DNA from: JANMDU01 sp031375105
GTDB taxonomy: Bacteria; Pseudomonadota; Gammaproteobacteria; Burkholderiales; Burkholderiaceae_C
NCBI GenBank assembly: GCA_031375105.1
Contig: JANMHJ010000066.1
Location: 22,088 to 86,087 of the forward strand
Length of the DNA: 64,000 nt
Direction of reading: 5' to 3'
The notes below the pieces were generated by a model. The model worked only from the letters and a program-made list of their open reading frames with translations. It did no database searches and was not told the DNA's origin. Below are positions 7,977-17,317 of this stretch, one piece after another. Made by a program: the position numbers and the translations under genes. Each line of letters begins with the position of its first letter. Position 1 is the first letter of the stretch.

Positions 7977-10028
7977 ATGTACGTTTTGTTTGAAGAGGGC
8001 GGCAAATTTCTCGCTGCCCGTGTGTTGTCGCAAGCGGAAAGCAGCCTGCAAGCTGAGATGGATTCAGGCAAGCGCGTCAAGCTCAAGTCGGCTCAGGTGC
8101 TGTTGCAATTTGAAAAACCCACGCCAGCTGCCTTGCTCCAAGAATCTGCCGCCTTGGCTGCCACGATGGACGTGAACTTGGCTTGGGAATGTGCAAGTGA
8201 CGAGGAATTTGGCTTTGCCGATGTGGCGCGTGATTATTTCAGCGCACAGGCAAGCATGGTGGAGCAAGCTGCCAGCTTGATGTGTCTGTTTCAGGCGCCG
8301 CATTATTTTCGCCGTGCAGGCAAGGGGCGATTCAAAAAAGCCAGTGCAGAGATCGTGCAGCAGGCATTGGCTGCAATTGAAAAGAAAAAGCAGATCGCTG
8401 CGCAAATCGCTGAATGGGCCCAAGCGCTCTCAGTCAGCCAATGCCCTGCGCCGATTCGCTCGCAGCTTTACAAAATTCTCTTCAAACCTGATAAAAATGC
8501 GCCCGAATACAAAGCTGTAGTTGAAGCCTCACGCAGCACACACACCGCACCCTTGGCTTTGCTCAAGAAAGCAGGAGCGATTGGGTCAGCCTATGAATTT
8601 CATTGGCAGCGTTTTGCGTTTGAGTTCTTCCCCAAAGGCACAGGTTTTGCAGATCTGCAAGCACCTGCGATTGCCGATGAGTTGCCGTTGGCTGATGTGC
8701 AGGCCTTCTCGATTGACGACAGCCAAACCACTGAAATTGACGACGCATTGAGCGTCACGGGTCTCGGCTCTGGGCAGGTCACGCTGGGCATTCATATTGC
8801 CGCACCTGCTCTCGCTTTCCTGCCGGGCAGCGCTTTGGACAAAGTAGCCCGAGAGCGCTTGTCTACAGTGTATATGCCTGGACACAAACTCACCATGCTG
8901 CCTGATGCCGTGGTACAGCATTACACATTGGCAGAAGGCAAAGACTGCCCGGCACTGTCGCTGTATGTGCGTATCAATGAAGCCACGATGGCGATTGAAA
9001 GTAGCGAAACGCGGCTAGAACGCGTGCCGATTTCGCACAATTTGCGGCACGATCAGTTGGACCATATCGTCAGTGAAGCGTGGCTATTGGGATCTGCATC
9101 TGACGCCGAAATTATAAGCAAAAATAGCCCTTCCCCCTTATATAATATGCATAGTTCGCTATCATTTTTATATCGCCTCGCGAATCAACTCAAGGCCCAG
9201 CGCGAGCAGGTGCGTGGTAAGCCGGAGATATTCAACCGGCCCGATTACAACTTCCGCGTGGCCGTCCAAGGCGACTCGCCTGTGGGCGATGAGCCGGTAG
9301 ACATCACGGTGCGCAGACGGGGTGCACCGCTGGATTTGATCGTGGCCGAATGCATGATTTTGGCCAACAGCACTTGGGGGCAATGGCTCGCCCAATTTAA
9401 TGTGCCTGGAATTTACCGCTCGCAGGCCAGCCTCGCCCCGGGCGTGAAGGTGCGCATGGGCACGAAAGCGCAGCCGCATGCAGGCATTGGCGTGAAGAGC
9501 TATGCCTGGAGCACCTCGCCGCTGCGCAGGTATGTGGATTTGGTGAACCAATGGCAATTGATCGCATGTGTACGCAACGGCAACACTGCTGCACTGGTCG
9601 CGCCCTTCAAGCCTAAAGATGCTGAGTTGTTTGGTATTGTGAGCGGCTTTGATGCGGCCTACACTGCTTACAACGCTTTCCAAAACGGCATGGAGCGATA
9701 TTGGACGATGCGCTACGTGCAGCAGCGCGGCATCACGGAGTTGGTGGCCACTGTCATGAAAGATGGCTTGGTGCGTGCCGAAGAGATTCCGCTTGTGCTC
9801 CAAGTGGCGGGCATAGCCAGCCTGCCACGCGGCGCGCGTGTGAAAGTACGGCTGGGGGAGATGGATTTATTGATGCTCGAAGTCAGTGGCAGCTTGGTGG
9901 AGCGCTTGGATGTGGCTGCGCCGGACGTGTCAGTTGAGGAGGAAGATGACGAACCGACCGTCAGCGTTCATCTGGCGATGGATGTGAACGAAGAAAATAC
10001 CGAGAAATCGCCAGATACCCCCGCTTGA
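7977..10028 (+). CDS. rnb: RNase II-family 3'-5' exoribonuclease
   Basis: Processive RNA-degrading enzyme. The catalytic RNB-domain motif SIDDSQTTEIDDALSV is at about residues 244-259, and its metal-binding aspartates are present. Later motifs include the substrate-channel region SPLRRYVDLVNQWQL, and the C-terminus looks S1-like and acidic. 683 residues matches the family. Residues about 377-400 (around SKNSPSPLYNMHSS) are not family-like: they are encoded by a copy of the dispersed repeat that keeps the frame open. Whether activity is kept cannot be told from sequence. Confidence 0.88.
   Translation: MYVLFEEGGKFLAARVLSQAESSLQAEMDSGKRVKLKSAQVLLQFEKPTPAALLQESAALAATMDVNLAWECASDEEFGFADVARDYFSAQASMVEQAASLMCLFQAPHYFRRAGKGRFKKASAEIVQQALAAIEKKKQIAAQIAEWAQALSVSQCPAPIRSQLYKILFKPDKNAPEYKAVVEASRSTHTAPLALLKKAGAIGSAYEFHWQRFAFEFFPKGTGFADLQAPAIADELPLADVQAFSIDDSQTTEIDDALSVTGLGSGQVTLGIHIAAPALAFLPGSALDKVARERLSTVYMPGHKLTMLPDAVVQHYTLAEGKDCPALSLYVRINEATMAIESSETRLERVPISHNLRHDQLDHIVSEAWLLGSASDAEIISKNSPSPLYNMHSSLSFLYRLANQLKAQREQVRGKPEIFNRPDYNFRVAVQGDSPVGDEPVDITVRRRGAPLDLIVAECMILANSTWGQWLAQFNVPGIYRSQASLAPGVKVRMGTKAQPHAGIGVKSYAWSTSPLRRYVDLVNQWQLIACVRNGNTAALVAPFKPKDAELFGIVSGFDAAYTAYNAFQNGMERYWTMRYVQQRGITELVATVMKDGLVRAEEIPLVLQVAGIASLPRGARVKVRLGEMDLLMLEVSGSLVERLDVAAPDVSVEEEDDEPTVSVHLAMDVNEENTEKSPDTPA
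9108..9173 (-). repeat. dispersed palindromic repeat inside rnb (in frame)
   Basis: On the minus strand this reads a GCTATTAAAATAATAGC-like core, then TATGCA, TATATAAGGGG and an AT-rich tail, matching the repeat family. It is inserted in frame in the RNB domain, between the catalytic motif and the substrate-channel region, and encodes the peptide around NSPSPLYNMHSS. Confidence 0.75.
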
Positions 10029-10061
10029 TAAAGCCTTCAATGCTATAGATAATATAGTGAC

Positions 10062-10919
10062 ATGAAATTCTTCCGCGACATGAGCACTTTGGGCATCGCC
10101 TTGACGATCTCTTTGATCGTGCATGCGGGCTTGCTCACGGTGCGTTTTGTTGATCCTGAGCGTTTCAACCGGGTGTTTCAAGACACGCCTTTGGAAGTGA
10201 TTTTGGTCAATGCCAAGTCGAATGAAAAGCCTGATCTGGCCAAAGCAATTGCGCAGGCTTCGCTGGCCGGTGGCGGCGATTTGGAGGCGGGCCGCGCCAC
10301 CACGCCCTTGCCCTTGTCTGCGCTCACCACCATGGGCGATGCCAACGAAGACATGCAGCGCAAGCTTGAATCGATGCAAGAGCAGCAGATGCTGATGCTG
10401 GCCAGCATCAAAAGCCAACTGGCTGCGATGCCCCCGCCTGATCCGAAGCTGTCTTCGCAAAGCGCAGAAGCTCAGGCGCAAGAGCAGCGCAGAAAACAGC
10501 TTTTGCAACTGCTCGCAGAGATTGAAAAACGCATCAACGAGCAAAATGCACGCCCTAAAAAGCGCTATATCAGCCCGGCCACGCGCGAAGAGGTGTATGC
10601 GATTTATTACGACACGCTGCGCCGAAAGATTGAAGACCGGGGCACGCAGAATTTCCCTGAAGCGGCAGGTAACAAGCTCTACGGCGAATTGACCATGATC
10701 GTCACCATCAACCACGACGGCCGCGTACTCGACACGGAGGTGATTGAGACTTCTGGCATCACCGCGCTGGATCGTCGCGCACAAACCATTGCCAAAAGCG
10801 CTGGTCCGTTTGGAAAATTCTCCGACGAAATGCGCCGTCGTGCAGACCAGATTGTCGTCGTCTCTCGCTTCAAGTTCACGCGGGACGAGACGCTGGAAAC
10901 CAAGCTGACATCGCGTTGA
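10062..10919 (+). CDS. TonB-like energy transducer
   Basis: A 285-residue protein with an N-terminal membrane anchor (about residues 10-28, IALTISLIVHAGLL, including the His typical of TonB anchors), a Gln/Ala-rich central helix at about 105-170, and a C-terminal TonB domain from about 185 (YGELTMIVTINHDGRVLDTEVI). TonB proteins pass proton-motive energy from ExbB/ExbD to outer-membrane transporters. No exbBD is nearby, so the partner is elsewhere or this protein has another role. The AT-rich gap before it (ATAGATAATATAG near 10045) could hold a promoter. Confidence 0.82.
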   Translation: MKFFRDMSTLGIALTISLIVHAGLLTVRFVDPERFNRVFQDTPLEVILVNAKSNEKPDLAKAIAQASLAGGGDLEAGRATTPLPLSALTTMGDANEDMQRKLESMQEQQMLMLASIKSQLAAMPPPDPKLSSQSAEAQAQEQRRKQLLQLLAEIEKRINEQNARPKKRYISPATREEVYAIYYDTLRRKIEDRGTQNFPEAAGNKLYGELTMIVTINHDGRVLDTEVIETSGITALDRRAQTIAKSAGPFGKFSDEMRRRADQIVVVSRFKFTRDETLETKLTSR

Positions 10920-10921
10920 TC

Positions 10922-11656
10922 ATGTTGCGAATCTTGTGGAGATGGTTGGCGCTGGTGTTGCTTGCAGGCTTGGCATTGCAATTATTTTTCGTCTTGCGCG
11001 TGGTGAGTATGCGTTGGATCGATCCGCAATCGACTGCGTTTGAGCGCTCGGAAATCTGGCAGTTGGTATCGCAATCTGAGAAGCCGTTTGTCTGGAAGCA
11101 GCAATGGCTGCCATATGCTCAAATCTCCGACAACATGAAGCGCGCGGTGATTGCCAGTGAAGATGGTGATTTTGCGTACCACGATGGCGTGGAGTGGGAT
11201 GCGATTGAAAAAGCTTGGCAGCGTAATACGCGGGCCGAGCAGCAAGCGGTCAAGCGCAGCCAGCGCACAGGCAAGGTGATTCCGCCGAAAATAGTGGGCG
11301 GTTCGACGATCACGCAGCAATTGGCAAAGAATCTGTTTCTCTCGGGCGAGCGCACGTTTCTGCGCAAGGGGCAAGAGTTTGTGATCACCTTTGCTCTTGA
11401 GACGTTTCTTCCCAAGGAGCGGATTCTTGAGATTTACTTGAACAGCGTGGAGCTGGGCACGGGTGTGTTTGGTGTGGAGGCAGCGGCTCAGCATTACTTT
11501 CGCAAGAGCGCTGCACGTTTGTCTGCGTATGAAGCGGCGCGGCTGGCGGTGATGTTGCCAAGGCCTAAGTTTTTCGAGAAGGTGCCCAATTCTGCTTATC
11601 TGTCTTCGCGGGCTCAGACGATTGCGGCGCGGATGGGAGATGCGGAGTTGCCTTGA
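10922..11656 (+). CDS. mtgA: monofunctional biosynthetic peptidoglycan transglycosylase
   Basis: Glycosyltransferase family 51 enzyme that polymerises lipid II into glycan strands at the inner membrane. It has one N-terminal membrane segment (residues about 7-27), the catalytic motif IASEDGDFAYHDGVEW with its Glu, and GGSTITQQLAKNLFLS, plus ILEIYLNSVELG. ATG 10922 follows the TonB-like stop by 2 bases. 244 residues is normal. In related genomes aroE often lies between tonB and mtgA; it is absent here. Confidence 0.93.
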   Translation: MLRILWRWLALVLLAGLALQLFFVLRVVSMRWIDPQSTAFERSEIWQLVSQSEKPFVWKQQWLPYAQISDNMKRAVIASEDGDFAYHDGVEWDAIEKAWQRNTRAEQQAVKRSQRTGKVIPPKIVGGSTITQQLAKNLFLSGERTFLRKGQEFVITFALETFLPKERILEIYLNSVELGTGVFGVEAAAQHYFRKSAARLSAYEAARLAVMLPRPKFFEKVPNSAYLSSRAQTIAARMGDAELP

Positions 11657-11674
11657 CGCTTGGTGCACAGGGCT

Positions 11675-11794
11675 CAAGCTAGCCGCCTGCGCTTTGGGCA
11701 TCCCACTTCGCTCATGTCCCCCGCGCTGGCCTTCGGCTGGCGCTCCTCCTTTACTTCGCTGCGTGAGATACCCAAATCACAGGCGGCTAGCTTG
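11675..11794 (-). repeat. large hairpin element H1 at a convergent gene end
   Basis: Arms of about 32 bp pair across a core of about 56 bases. The outer arms are CAAGCTAGCCGCCTG (11675-11689) and its exact complement (11780-11794); pairing continues inward with a few mismatches. The core, read on the minus strand, contains GCAGCGAAGTAAAGGAGGAG and later GGGGGACATGAGCGAAG. The same core occurs at 24134-24183 between different arms. It sits between the ends of mtgA and the AttH-like gene and may act as a bidirectional terminator or RNA element. Confidence 0.7.
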
Positions 11795-11876
11795 GACAAG
11801 TTGTTGGCACGCAATCAAGGCTTGGGATAGTTGCAGTAGGCGAGCCAAGTGCAGTTGCAGCCGCTCTATCCAGTAA

Positions 11877-11945
11877 GAAATTTATAGAGAAACAAGCATT
11901 TACCCGTTATAGAATATGTGCAGCATGCTATCAAATTGATAGTTT
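11877..11945 (-). repeat. dispersed palindromic repeat, 3' end of AttH-like gene
   Basis: On the minus strand it reads CTATCAATTTGATAGC, then TGCTGCACA, TTCTATAACGGGTAAA and an AT-rich tail. This is one of the better matches to the family. It supplies the last codons and the stop of the gene that ends at 11931. Confidence 0.8.
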
Positions 11946-13004
11946 TCCAGCATACCCGGTCATCTCTAAATAGCCGCGGCCTACAACAATACCTTGTGCA
12001 TCCAGCAGATCTGCGAGGCCTTCCCAATACACCGTGCCTGTGGAACTTCGGCTGTCCAGCTCTTGTGAATTCATCAAAGAGCGAACTGTGAAATTGCCGC
12101 GCGAGGTGGCAACATTCCATTGCATCGGATAGCGCCCACCGCTGCTGGGGCTTTGCCATACTGCTTCTGATACTTTGCCTGCTTTGAAGCGCACATCGGC
12201 AGGTGAAAAAATCGTGGTGGAGCTCGAGGAGCGAAAACTTCCTCCCGTCCACAAAGCCGAGCCATCTGCGCGGCGAAGTTGAAATGCTGTGAGGCTGCTG
12301 CCGTCGAACAAGTTCATGCCGATCCAATCCCAGCCCAAGGCTTCGGGATGGAGGACCTCGTTGCTCCATTCGTGATCGAGCCAGGCGGTGCCTTGGGTGA
12401 TTTGCATTGTCTTGCCTGCATGCGCGATGCTGCCGCTGGCGCGTAGCTGGGGTTGGCTGTAGTAATAGCTGGCTTGCTTTTCTTCTGGGCCTTTGCGCGA
12501 CAGGCCTTGCTGGCCTTGCAGCAGCAATGGCTGAGTGGGTGTGAATTTCAGATCGAGGGCGAAATTTCGCGCGGGGATGCGGCTGGTGTAGCTGCCGTCT
12601 TGGTTGCGTTTTAACGTCCAGTCGCGCAGCTTCACATCTGTGGTGGTTTCGCTGGTTTGTGCGATGCCAAAACCTGTGCGGGCGATGCGCTGGTCGTGCG
12701 AATGTTTTTGTGCGTTGATATCGGTGAACGCGGCGTGGGCGAAGAGCAGTTGCTTGGCGGCGAAGCGCGATGTTAAAGATTGTGCTGCATCGATGCGCGA
12801 TCTGAAGAACGTGATTTGAAAACCAATGAGGCGAGGCTGTGTGACAGTACCTGAATCTGCATGGCCGGTGAGATACCACCATTCGGTGCGAAATTCGGGA
12901 TGTGTGCCGTGATCGTGCGGGAAGCTGAGGGCTTTCGCAGGAAGTGCCAAAGCATCGCGCCAAGGGAGCAGTGCCGGTGAGAGCAGGGCAGCACGGCGCA
13001 GCAT
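11931..13004 (-). CDS. AttH/CrtC-like lipocalin-fold secreted protein of an ABC exporter
   Basis: A 357-residue protein with the family features HPEFRTEWWYLTGH, TAWLDHEWS and GWDWIGMNLFDGSSL seen in AttH and carotenoid-hydratase-like proteins. An N-terminal hydrophobic stretch (AALLSPALLPW) may be a signal. ATG 13004 shares one base with the permease stop (TGATG). The ATPase, permease, AttH-like order recalls the AttEFGH systems, whose substrate is not settled. The last residues (KLSI, stop) come from a dispersed repeat copy. Confidence 0.82.
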   Translation of the reverse strand: MLRRAALLSPALLPWRDALALPAKALSFPHDHGTHPEFRTEWWYLTGHADSGTVTQPRLIGFQITFFRSRIDAAQSLTSRFAAKQLLFAHAAFTDINAQKHSHDQRIARTGFGIAQTSETTTDVKLRDWTLKRNQDGSYTSRIPARNFALDLKFTPTQPLLLQGQQGLSRKGPEEKQASYYYSQPQLRASGSIAHAGKTMQITQGTAWLDHEWSNEVLHPEALGWDWIGMNLFDGSSLTAFQLRRADGSALWTGGSFRSSSSTTIFSPADVRFKAGKVSEAVWQSPSSGGRYPMQWNVATSRGNFTVRSLMNSQELDSRSSTGTVYWEGLADLLDAQGIVVGRGYLEMTGYAGKLSI

Positions 13005-15559
13005 CACCAATCCTCCTTCACCGCCAACACCGCATCGCGCGAAGCAGCAGCGCGACCCGCCAGCCAAGCGGTGAACGTACCGGCGATCATCACGGCCAAG
13101 CCGAGTGCAGCCAAACGTGCCCAAGGAATACTCATGTCCATCGTCCAGCGGAAACTTTGCGGGTTCACCACATGAATCAACACGAGTGACACCAGCAGCC
13201 CGAGCACGCAGCCTGCGAGTGCGCCAATCGCAGTCCACGCAGCGCCTTCAAGCGCCACCACGCGAAGAATCTGCGCTCGCGTGAGCCCGAGATGCGCGAG
13301 TAGGCCAAACTCTTTGCGTCGCGCCAGCACCTGCGCCGAAAAACTCGTGGCAATACCAAACAAGCCAATCGCAATCGCCACCGCTTGCAACCAATAGGTC
13401 ACGGCAAAGCTGCGATCAAACATTTTGAGCGAAATCTTGCGAATTTCATCGCTGCTGGCAAACTCCACCAAGCCTGCCAAAGCTGCATCGCTGCTGAAGA
13501 GTTGGCGAATCTGCGTTTGCAATGTGGCCGTATCAGCGCCAGGCTTTGGCCATACTGCTAAATCGTTGATACGCTCATCGCCTGAGAGCTTCACATACTG
13601 CGCATGATCAATCACGATGGAGCCAAACTGACGCACGTAATCACGCCACACACCCGCGACATAGAAAACAGTGGGCTTGCTATTTGCTATTAAATCAGTA
13701 GCATTTCGGGCACGTTCTATAAAGGGTAACAGCCATTTTCGTTCGTAAATCTGCCCTAATTCAGCGCCATGCAGCGTGAGCATCGCCTCGCTCACATACA
13801 AAGGTACAGCGCCCGCCACAGGCGGTGCAGCGACCTCGCCCACCAAAGGCAACACCTTCGCAGCATCTTGCAAACTGATGGGCCGCGCAATCATCTGCAC
13901 ATCGGGTAGCGCCGCGCCGCCACTGATATTCCTCAACCTCAAACCTTGCACCTGCGCCACATCGGGCAAAGCCGCCAGCAGCTTGACGACCTCGGGCGGA
14001 AAATACAAACCCTGCGCCGTTTGCGTCGATGAAGTCAGCCGCGCATACAGCGGCGCAGGCAGCATCGTGTCCAGCCAACTGCTCACCGACACCCGAAAAC
14101 TGCTTACCATCACCGTGAGAGCCACACCCAAGCTCAGCGCCGCCACCACGCCGCTCACCGCCACCACCGCCACCTCGCGCATGCGCCGCGCCCGCTCCAC
14201 CGCGAGCATCGGCAAAGCATGCGCGGCAACGATGGGCGAGAGCCTGTCATACAGCAAGCTCACGCCCCAAGGCAGCAAACCCATGCCGCCTACCAGCAGT
14301 AAACCCACGGCAATGTAGGCTGCAATCGGCATGCCAAACAGTGGCGGAGCCCAAGAAAGAAGAGCGCCAAGCGCTACCAAAAGAAGAGCAAACCAAGGTT
14401 TGCTTTCCACTGTGTTCACGCTGCCTAAACCTTTGAGCGTTTGCGCCAAGGGCAATTGCTGCGCCGCCCGCGCAGGCCACCAAGCGCCCGCGAGCGCCGC
14501 AATCCAACCCAGTGCGCCATACACCAGCGCTGCGCCTAAGCTCCATTGCAAAGGCGGTGTCGCGCCAGAAAAATAGCCGCCGCCTAAATCGCCGCCCAAA
14601 GCTTTCAAACCAAATGCCGCCAAAGCTGTACCCAAAGCAATTCCTAGGGCCGCTCCCATCAATCCAAGCAAGCTAGCTTCCAACAAAACCAATCGCAGTC
14701 TTTGCGTTGCGGTCAACCCCAATACACCCAGTAAAGCCAATTGCTGCCCGCGCTTAGCCACCGCCAACGTGAGCACCGAATACACCAAAAACGCCCCAGT
14801 AAACAGCGCCACCAACGCCAGTACGGTCATGTTCACCCGATACGCGCGTGAGAGCTGATCGGTGCGCTCATTCGCATCATCAGGCTGCGCGAGCGACACG
14901 CCTTCTGGCAGTTTCAAGGCGGTCCTTGATGCGCTAGGGGCTAATCGCAGGTCCAAGCGCGAAAGCTGCCCCTGCAAACCAAAGGCATCTTGCATCGCCC
15001 CCAGATCCATCACGATCAACGGCGAGCCAAGTGCGGCCACGCTGCCTGCATGCTCCAAAGTCTTGATCTCATTGCCTACCACCACGCGTAGCCCGTTATC
15101 GCCCAAGACCTGCCGCGCCGCTGCATTCAAAAAAGCCTGCTTCGGCGCAAACAATATAAATCGCTCAGATCCATCCTTGGGTCGCGGCATCAAATCAGCA
15201 GCCAACTGCATCACCAGCAAGGCATCTACACCAATCACACGCAGGCTTACTTTTTTGCCCTGCGCATTCAGCGCATAAGTCGATAACTCCAACACCGGGC
15301 TCGCCAGTGCCACTGCTTCTTGTGCAGCTATTTGCTCATACACCCGCTCTACAAGCACGCCTGCGCCGCGCAAAGTCACATCCGGTTTGCCCTGCACCGA
15401 TTGCAGCGCCGACGAGAACTCGCTCAAAGCACTCGCATTGATCAAATGCACAGAAAACGCCAACGCCACCCCCAGCGCCATGCTCGCCAAAGCCGTCAAA
15501 TAGCGCCAAGGATGATGACGCAGCTCCGGCCAAGAAAAATGGCGCAAAAATCTAATCAT
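13004..15559 (-). CDS. FtsX-like ABC transporter permease
   Basis: An 851-residue inner-membrane permease with two FtsX/MacB-type units: an N-terminal membrane segment, a periplasmic domain, a first block of membrane helices (from about residue 240), further helices, a second periplasmic domain and a last three-helix block. The fused two-unit layout matches YbbP-type permeases. ATG 15559 (MIRFLRHF) overlaps the ATPase gene by 8 bases. Residues about 606-627 (around FIERARNATDLIANS) are encoded by an in-frame copy of the dispersed repeat, in the second periplasmic domain, where an insertion may be tolerated. Confidence 0.88.
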   Translation of the reverse strand: MIRFLRHFSWPELRHHPWRYLTALASMALGVALAFSVHLINASALSEFSSALQSVQGKPDVTLRGAGVLVERVYEQIAAQEAVALASPVLELSTYALNAQGKKVSLRVIGVDALLVMQLAADLMPRPKDGSERFILFAPKQAFLNAAARQVLGDNGLRVVVGNEIKTLEHAGSVAALGSPLIVMDLGAMQDAFGLQGQLSRLDLRLAPSASRTALKLPEGVSLAQPDDANERTDQLSRAYRVNMTVLALVALFTGAFLVYSVLTLAVAKRGQQLALLGVLGLTATQRLRLVLLEASLLGLMGAALGIALGTALAAFGLKALGGDLGGGYFSGATPPLQWSLGAALVYGALGWIAALAGAWWPARAAQQLPLAQTLKGLGSVNTVESKPWFALLLVALGALLSWAPPLFGMPIAAYIAVGLLLVGGMGLLPWGVSLLYDRLSPIVAAHALPMLAVERARRMREVAVVAVSGVVAALSLGVALTVMVSSFRVSVSSWLDTMLPAPLYARLTSSTQTAQGLYFPPEVVKLLAALPDVAQVQGLRLRNISGGAALPDVQMIARPISLQDAAKVLPLVGEVAAPPVAGAVPLYVSEAMLTLHGAELGQIYERKWLLPFIERARNATDLIANSKPTVFYVAGVWRDYVRQFGSIVIDHAQYVKLSGDERINDLAVWPKPGADTATLQTQIRQLFSSDAALAGLVEFASSDEIRKISLKMFDRSFAVTYWLQAVAIAIGLFGIATSFSAQVLARRKEFGLLAHLGLTRAQILRVVALEGAAWTAIGALAGCVLGLLVSLVLIHVVNPQSFRWTMDMSIPWARLAALGLAVMIAGTFTAWLAGRAAASRDAVLAVKEDW
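13679..13741 (+). repeat. dispersed palindromic repeat inside the permease gene (in frame)
   Basis: Plus strand reads GCTATTAAATCAGTAGC, then TTCTATAAAGGGTAACAGCC and an AT-rich tail. The gene is read on the other strand; the encoded peptide contains RNATDLIANS, matching ALCATDLIAK in the MiaA copy. Confidence 0.85.
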
Positions 15560-16241
15560 GGGGCGCTCTGCTTTCAAAGCCTTGTGAGATACCTTGCGCC
15601 GTGAGATGCAACACGCGATCCGCTCGTGCAGCAGCGGTTTGCGAATGCGTCACCAAGATGAGCGCTGCGTCGTTCTCTTTGGTTTGTGCGATCAACACAT
15701 CTATCACGCGCTCGGCGGTGCTGGGATCGAGGTTGCCAGTGGGTTCGTCGGCCAAGACCAAAGCGGGGCGATGAACGAGAGCGCGAGCAATCGCTACGCG
15801 CTGGAGCTGGCCGCCAGAGAGTTGCTGGGGCAATCTTGCGCCTAAGCCATCGAGGCCAACGGCATGCAGCATCTCGTTCACGCGCGGTGTGATTTGCGCG
15901 GGCTTTTGGCCCAGCAAGAGCAATGGCAAACCCACGTTTTGCGCCACATCCAAATGCGGCAGCACATGAAAGGCTTGAAACACAAAGCCCACGGATTTGC
16001 GCCGCCAGATGGCGAGCTGTTCGTCGCTCAGTGTGCCCAAATCCGTGCCTTGCACGCAGAGCGAGCCTGCATCCCAATGGTCCAAACCCGCCATGCAATT
16101 GAGCAAGGTGGATTTGCCCACGCCCGAATCGCCGACGATGGCGATGAACTCGCCTGCTTGCACTTGCAGACTCACGCCGCTGAAAACAGCTGCCTCAGCG
16201 TAGCGCTTTTCTAAACCTTGAATATCAACTACCACGCTCAT
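15552..16241 (-). CDS. ABC transporter ATP-binding protein (LolD/MacB type)
   Basis: A 229-residue ATPase that would power the neighbouring FtsX-like permease. It has Walker A (GDSGVGKST), the Q-loop (FVFQAFHVL), the signature LSGGQLQRVAIARA, Walker B (ALVLADEPTGNLD) and the H-loop (ILVTHSQ). It overlaps the permease start downstream and the M48 stop upstream (ATGA), so it lies within a tightly packed minus-strand operon. Confidence 0.94.
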   Translation of the reverse strand: MSVVVDIQGLEKRYAEAAVFSGVSLQVQAGEFIAIVGDSGVGKSTLLNCMAGLDHWDAGSLCVQGTDLGTLSDEQLAIWRRKSVGFVFQAFHVLPHLDVAQNVGLPLLLLGQKPAQITPRVNEMLHAVGLDGLGARLPQQLSGGQLQRVAIARALVHRPALVLADEPTGNLDPSTAERVIDVLIAQTKENDAALILVTHSQTAAARADRVLHLTAQGISQGFESRAPHD

Positions 16242-17317
16242 TTAGCAGCGCCCGCTTTGAGCTCGGGCACGAGCGGCTGCCCAGCAGCTCGCTTAGCTTC
16301 AATTTCCTGCACCGTTTTCTCCAGCGCCACAAAGCGAGCGCTTGTGGCGGGGTGGCTGGCAATCATGCCGCGCTGGCTGATACCAGCCGGATTGGCAGCC
16401 GCCATGCGCCGCCAAAATTTTGGCGCATCTTGGATGGCAATGCCCGCACGCGCCAGCACATACAAGCCCACGTAATCCGCCTCTGCTTCAAACGCGGGGC
16501 TGTAGGCCAATGCAATCGCAGAGCCCAAAGCGCCTTGCGTGGGGATGCCTCGGCTGGCAGCGATGATTTCAGCAATCGTGCCGAGCACATTGTTGCGCTG
16601 CCCGGCTTCGATATGGCCCATGAAGTTGTGTGCCAGTTCATGGCCGATCACGATGGCCAGTTCGTTGTCGTTGGCAAAGCGCAGCATGCCGCGAAAAATG
16701 GCAATTGCTTTACCATCGGCATACGCGTTGAGTGATTCTTGCATCACGAGGAAAGCAGGGAAATCGCAGGCCTTCACGGGTGTGACCACAGCTTGCGCGG
16801 TTTGCAGACCGCTTGCCGTTTTTCGGGCATAAACGGTGACGAGCGGAGCGGGGTTTTTCAGCCATTCCAGTGCGCGTTTGCCCAGCTCGGCGGGTGCTTC
16901 TTTCGTGTCGGGGATCACAAAGCCGTTCACGCTGACGAGCCGATCACCGCGCTTTAAGCCCGCAAGATCGGCAGGTGAGCCGGGGATGACATGCAACAAG
17001 CCCAGTTCATTGCCTTGGATGCCGAGAAATTTTGTGACGACGGGCTCAAAATCTTTGCCATATGCACCCGCGCTGGTGAAAGTCGCGCCACTGTCGTAGC
17101 GGGTTTTGTCTTTGCACAGCTCAGTGGCAGAGAGCAAAATCGGCTGCGCTACGCGCTTGATGCGCAGCTCGTCTTCCAAGAAGCCTTCAAAAGCCAACTC
17201 GCGCTGCAATAGTGCCTCGGCGTCTTCGGCTTTTTTGTCAATCTCGACGGGGCGTGTGGTGGGCGCTGCGCAGGCAACAAGCAGGCTGGTCAAAATGAAA
17301 ATGAGCAAAGTTTTCAT
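16238..17317 (-). CDS. M48-family metallopeptidase lipoprotein with PDZ domain
   Basis: A 359-residue envelope protease. The N-terminus has a lipobox (LLVACAAP). A PDZ-like region (LLHVIPGSPADLAGLKRGDR) comes first, and the zinc site HELAHNFMGH follows at about residue 235, with a downstream Glu (EAEADYVGL) as third ligand. This suggests a BepA/LoiP-like quality-control role in the periplasm, though the PDZ-first order differs from those proteins. ATG 17317 overlaps the miaA stop (ATGA). Confidence 0.88.
   Translation of the reverse strand: MKTLLIFILTSLLVACAAPTTRPVEIDKKAEDAEALLQRELAFEGFLEDELRIKRVAQPILLSATELCKDKTRYDSGATFTSAGAYGKDFEPVVTKFLGIQGNELGLLHVIPGSPADLAGLKRGDRLVSVNGFVIPDTKEAPAELGKRALEWLKNPAPLVTVYARKTASGLQTAQAVVTPVKACDFPAFLVMQESLNAYADGKAIAIFRGMLRFANDNELAIVIGHELAHNFMGHIEAGQRNNVLGTIAEIIAASRGIPTQGALGSAIALAYSPAFEAEADYVGLYVLARAGIAIQDAPKFWRRMAAANPAGISQRGMIASHPATSARFVALEKTVQEIEAKRAAGQPLVPELKAGAAK

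Noticed and set aside
9168..9803. A 211-codon minus-strand frame inside rnb
   Set aside because: It is the antisense of conserved RNB-domain code and has no family features.
10028..10060. Another copy of the dispersed repeat between rnb and the TonB-like gene
   Set aside because: Only the GCTATAGATAATATAG word fits; the rest of the pattern is missing, so it may just be a promoter.
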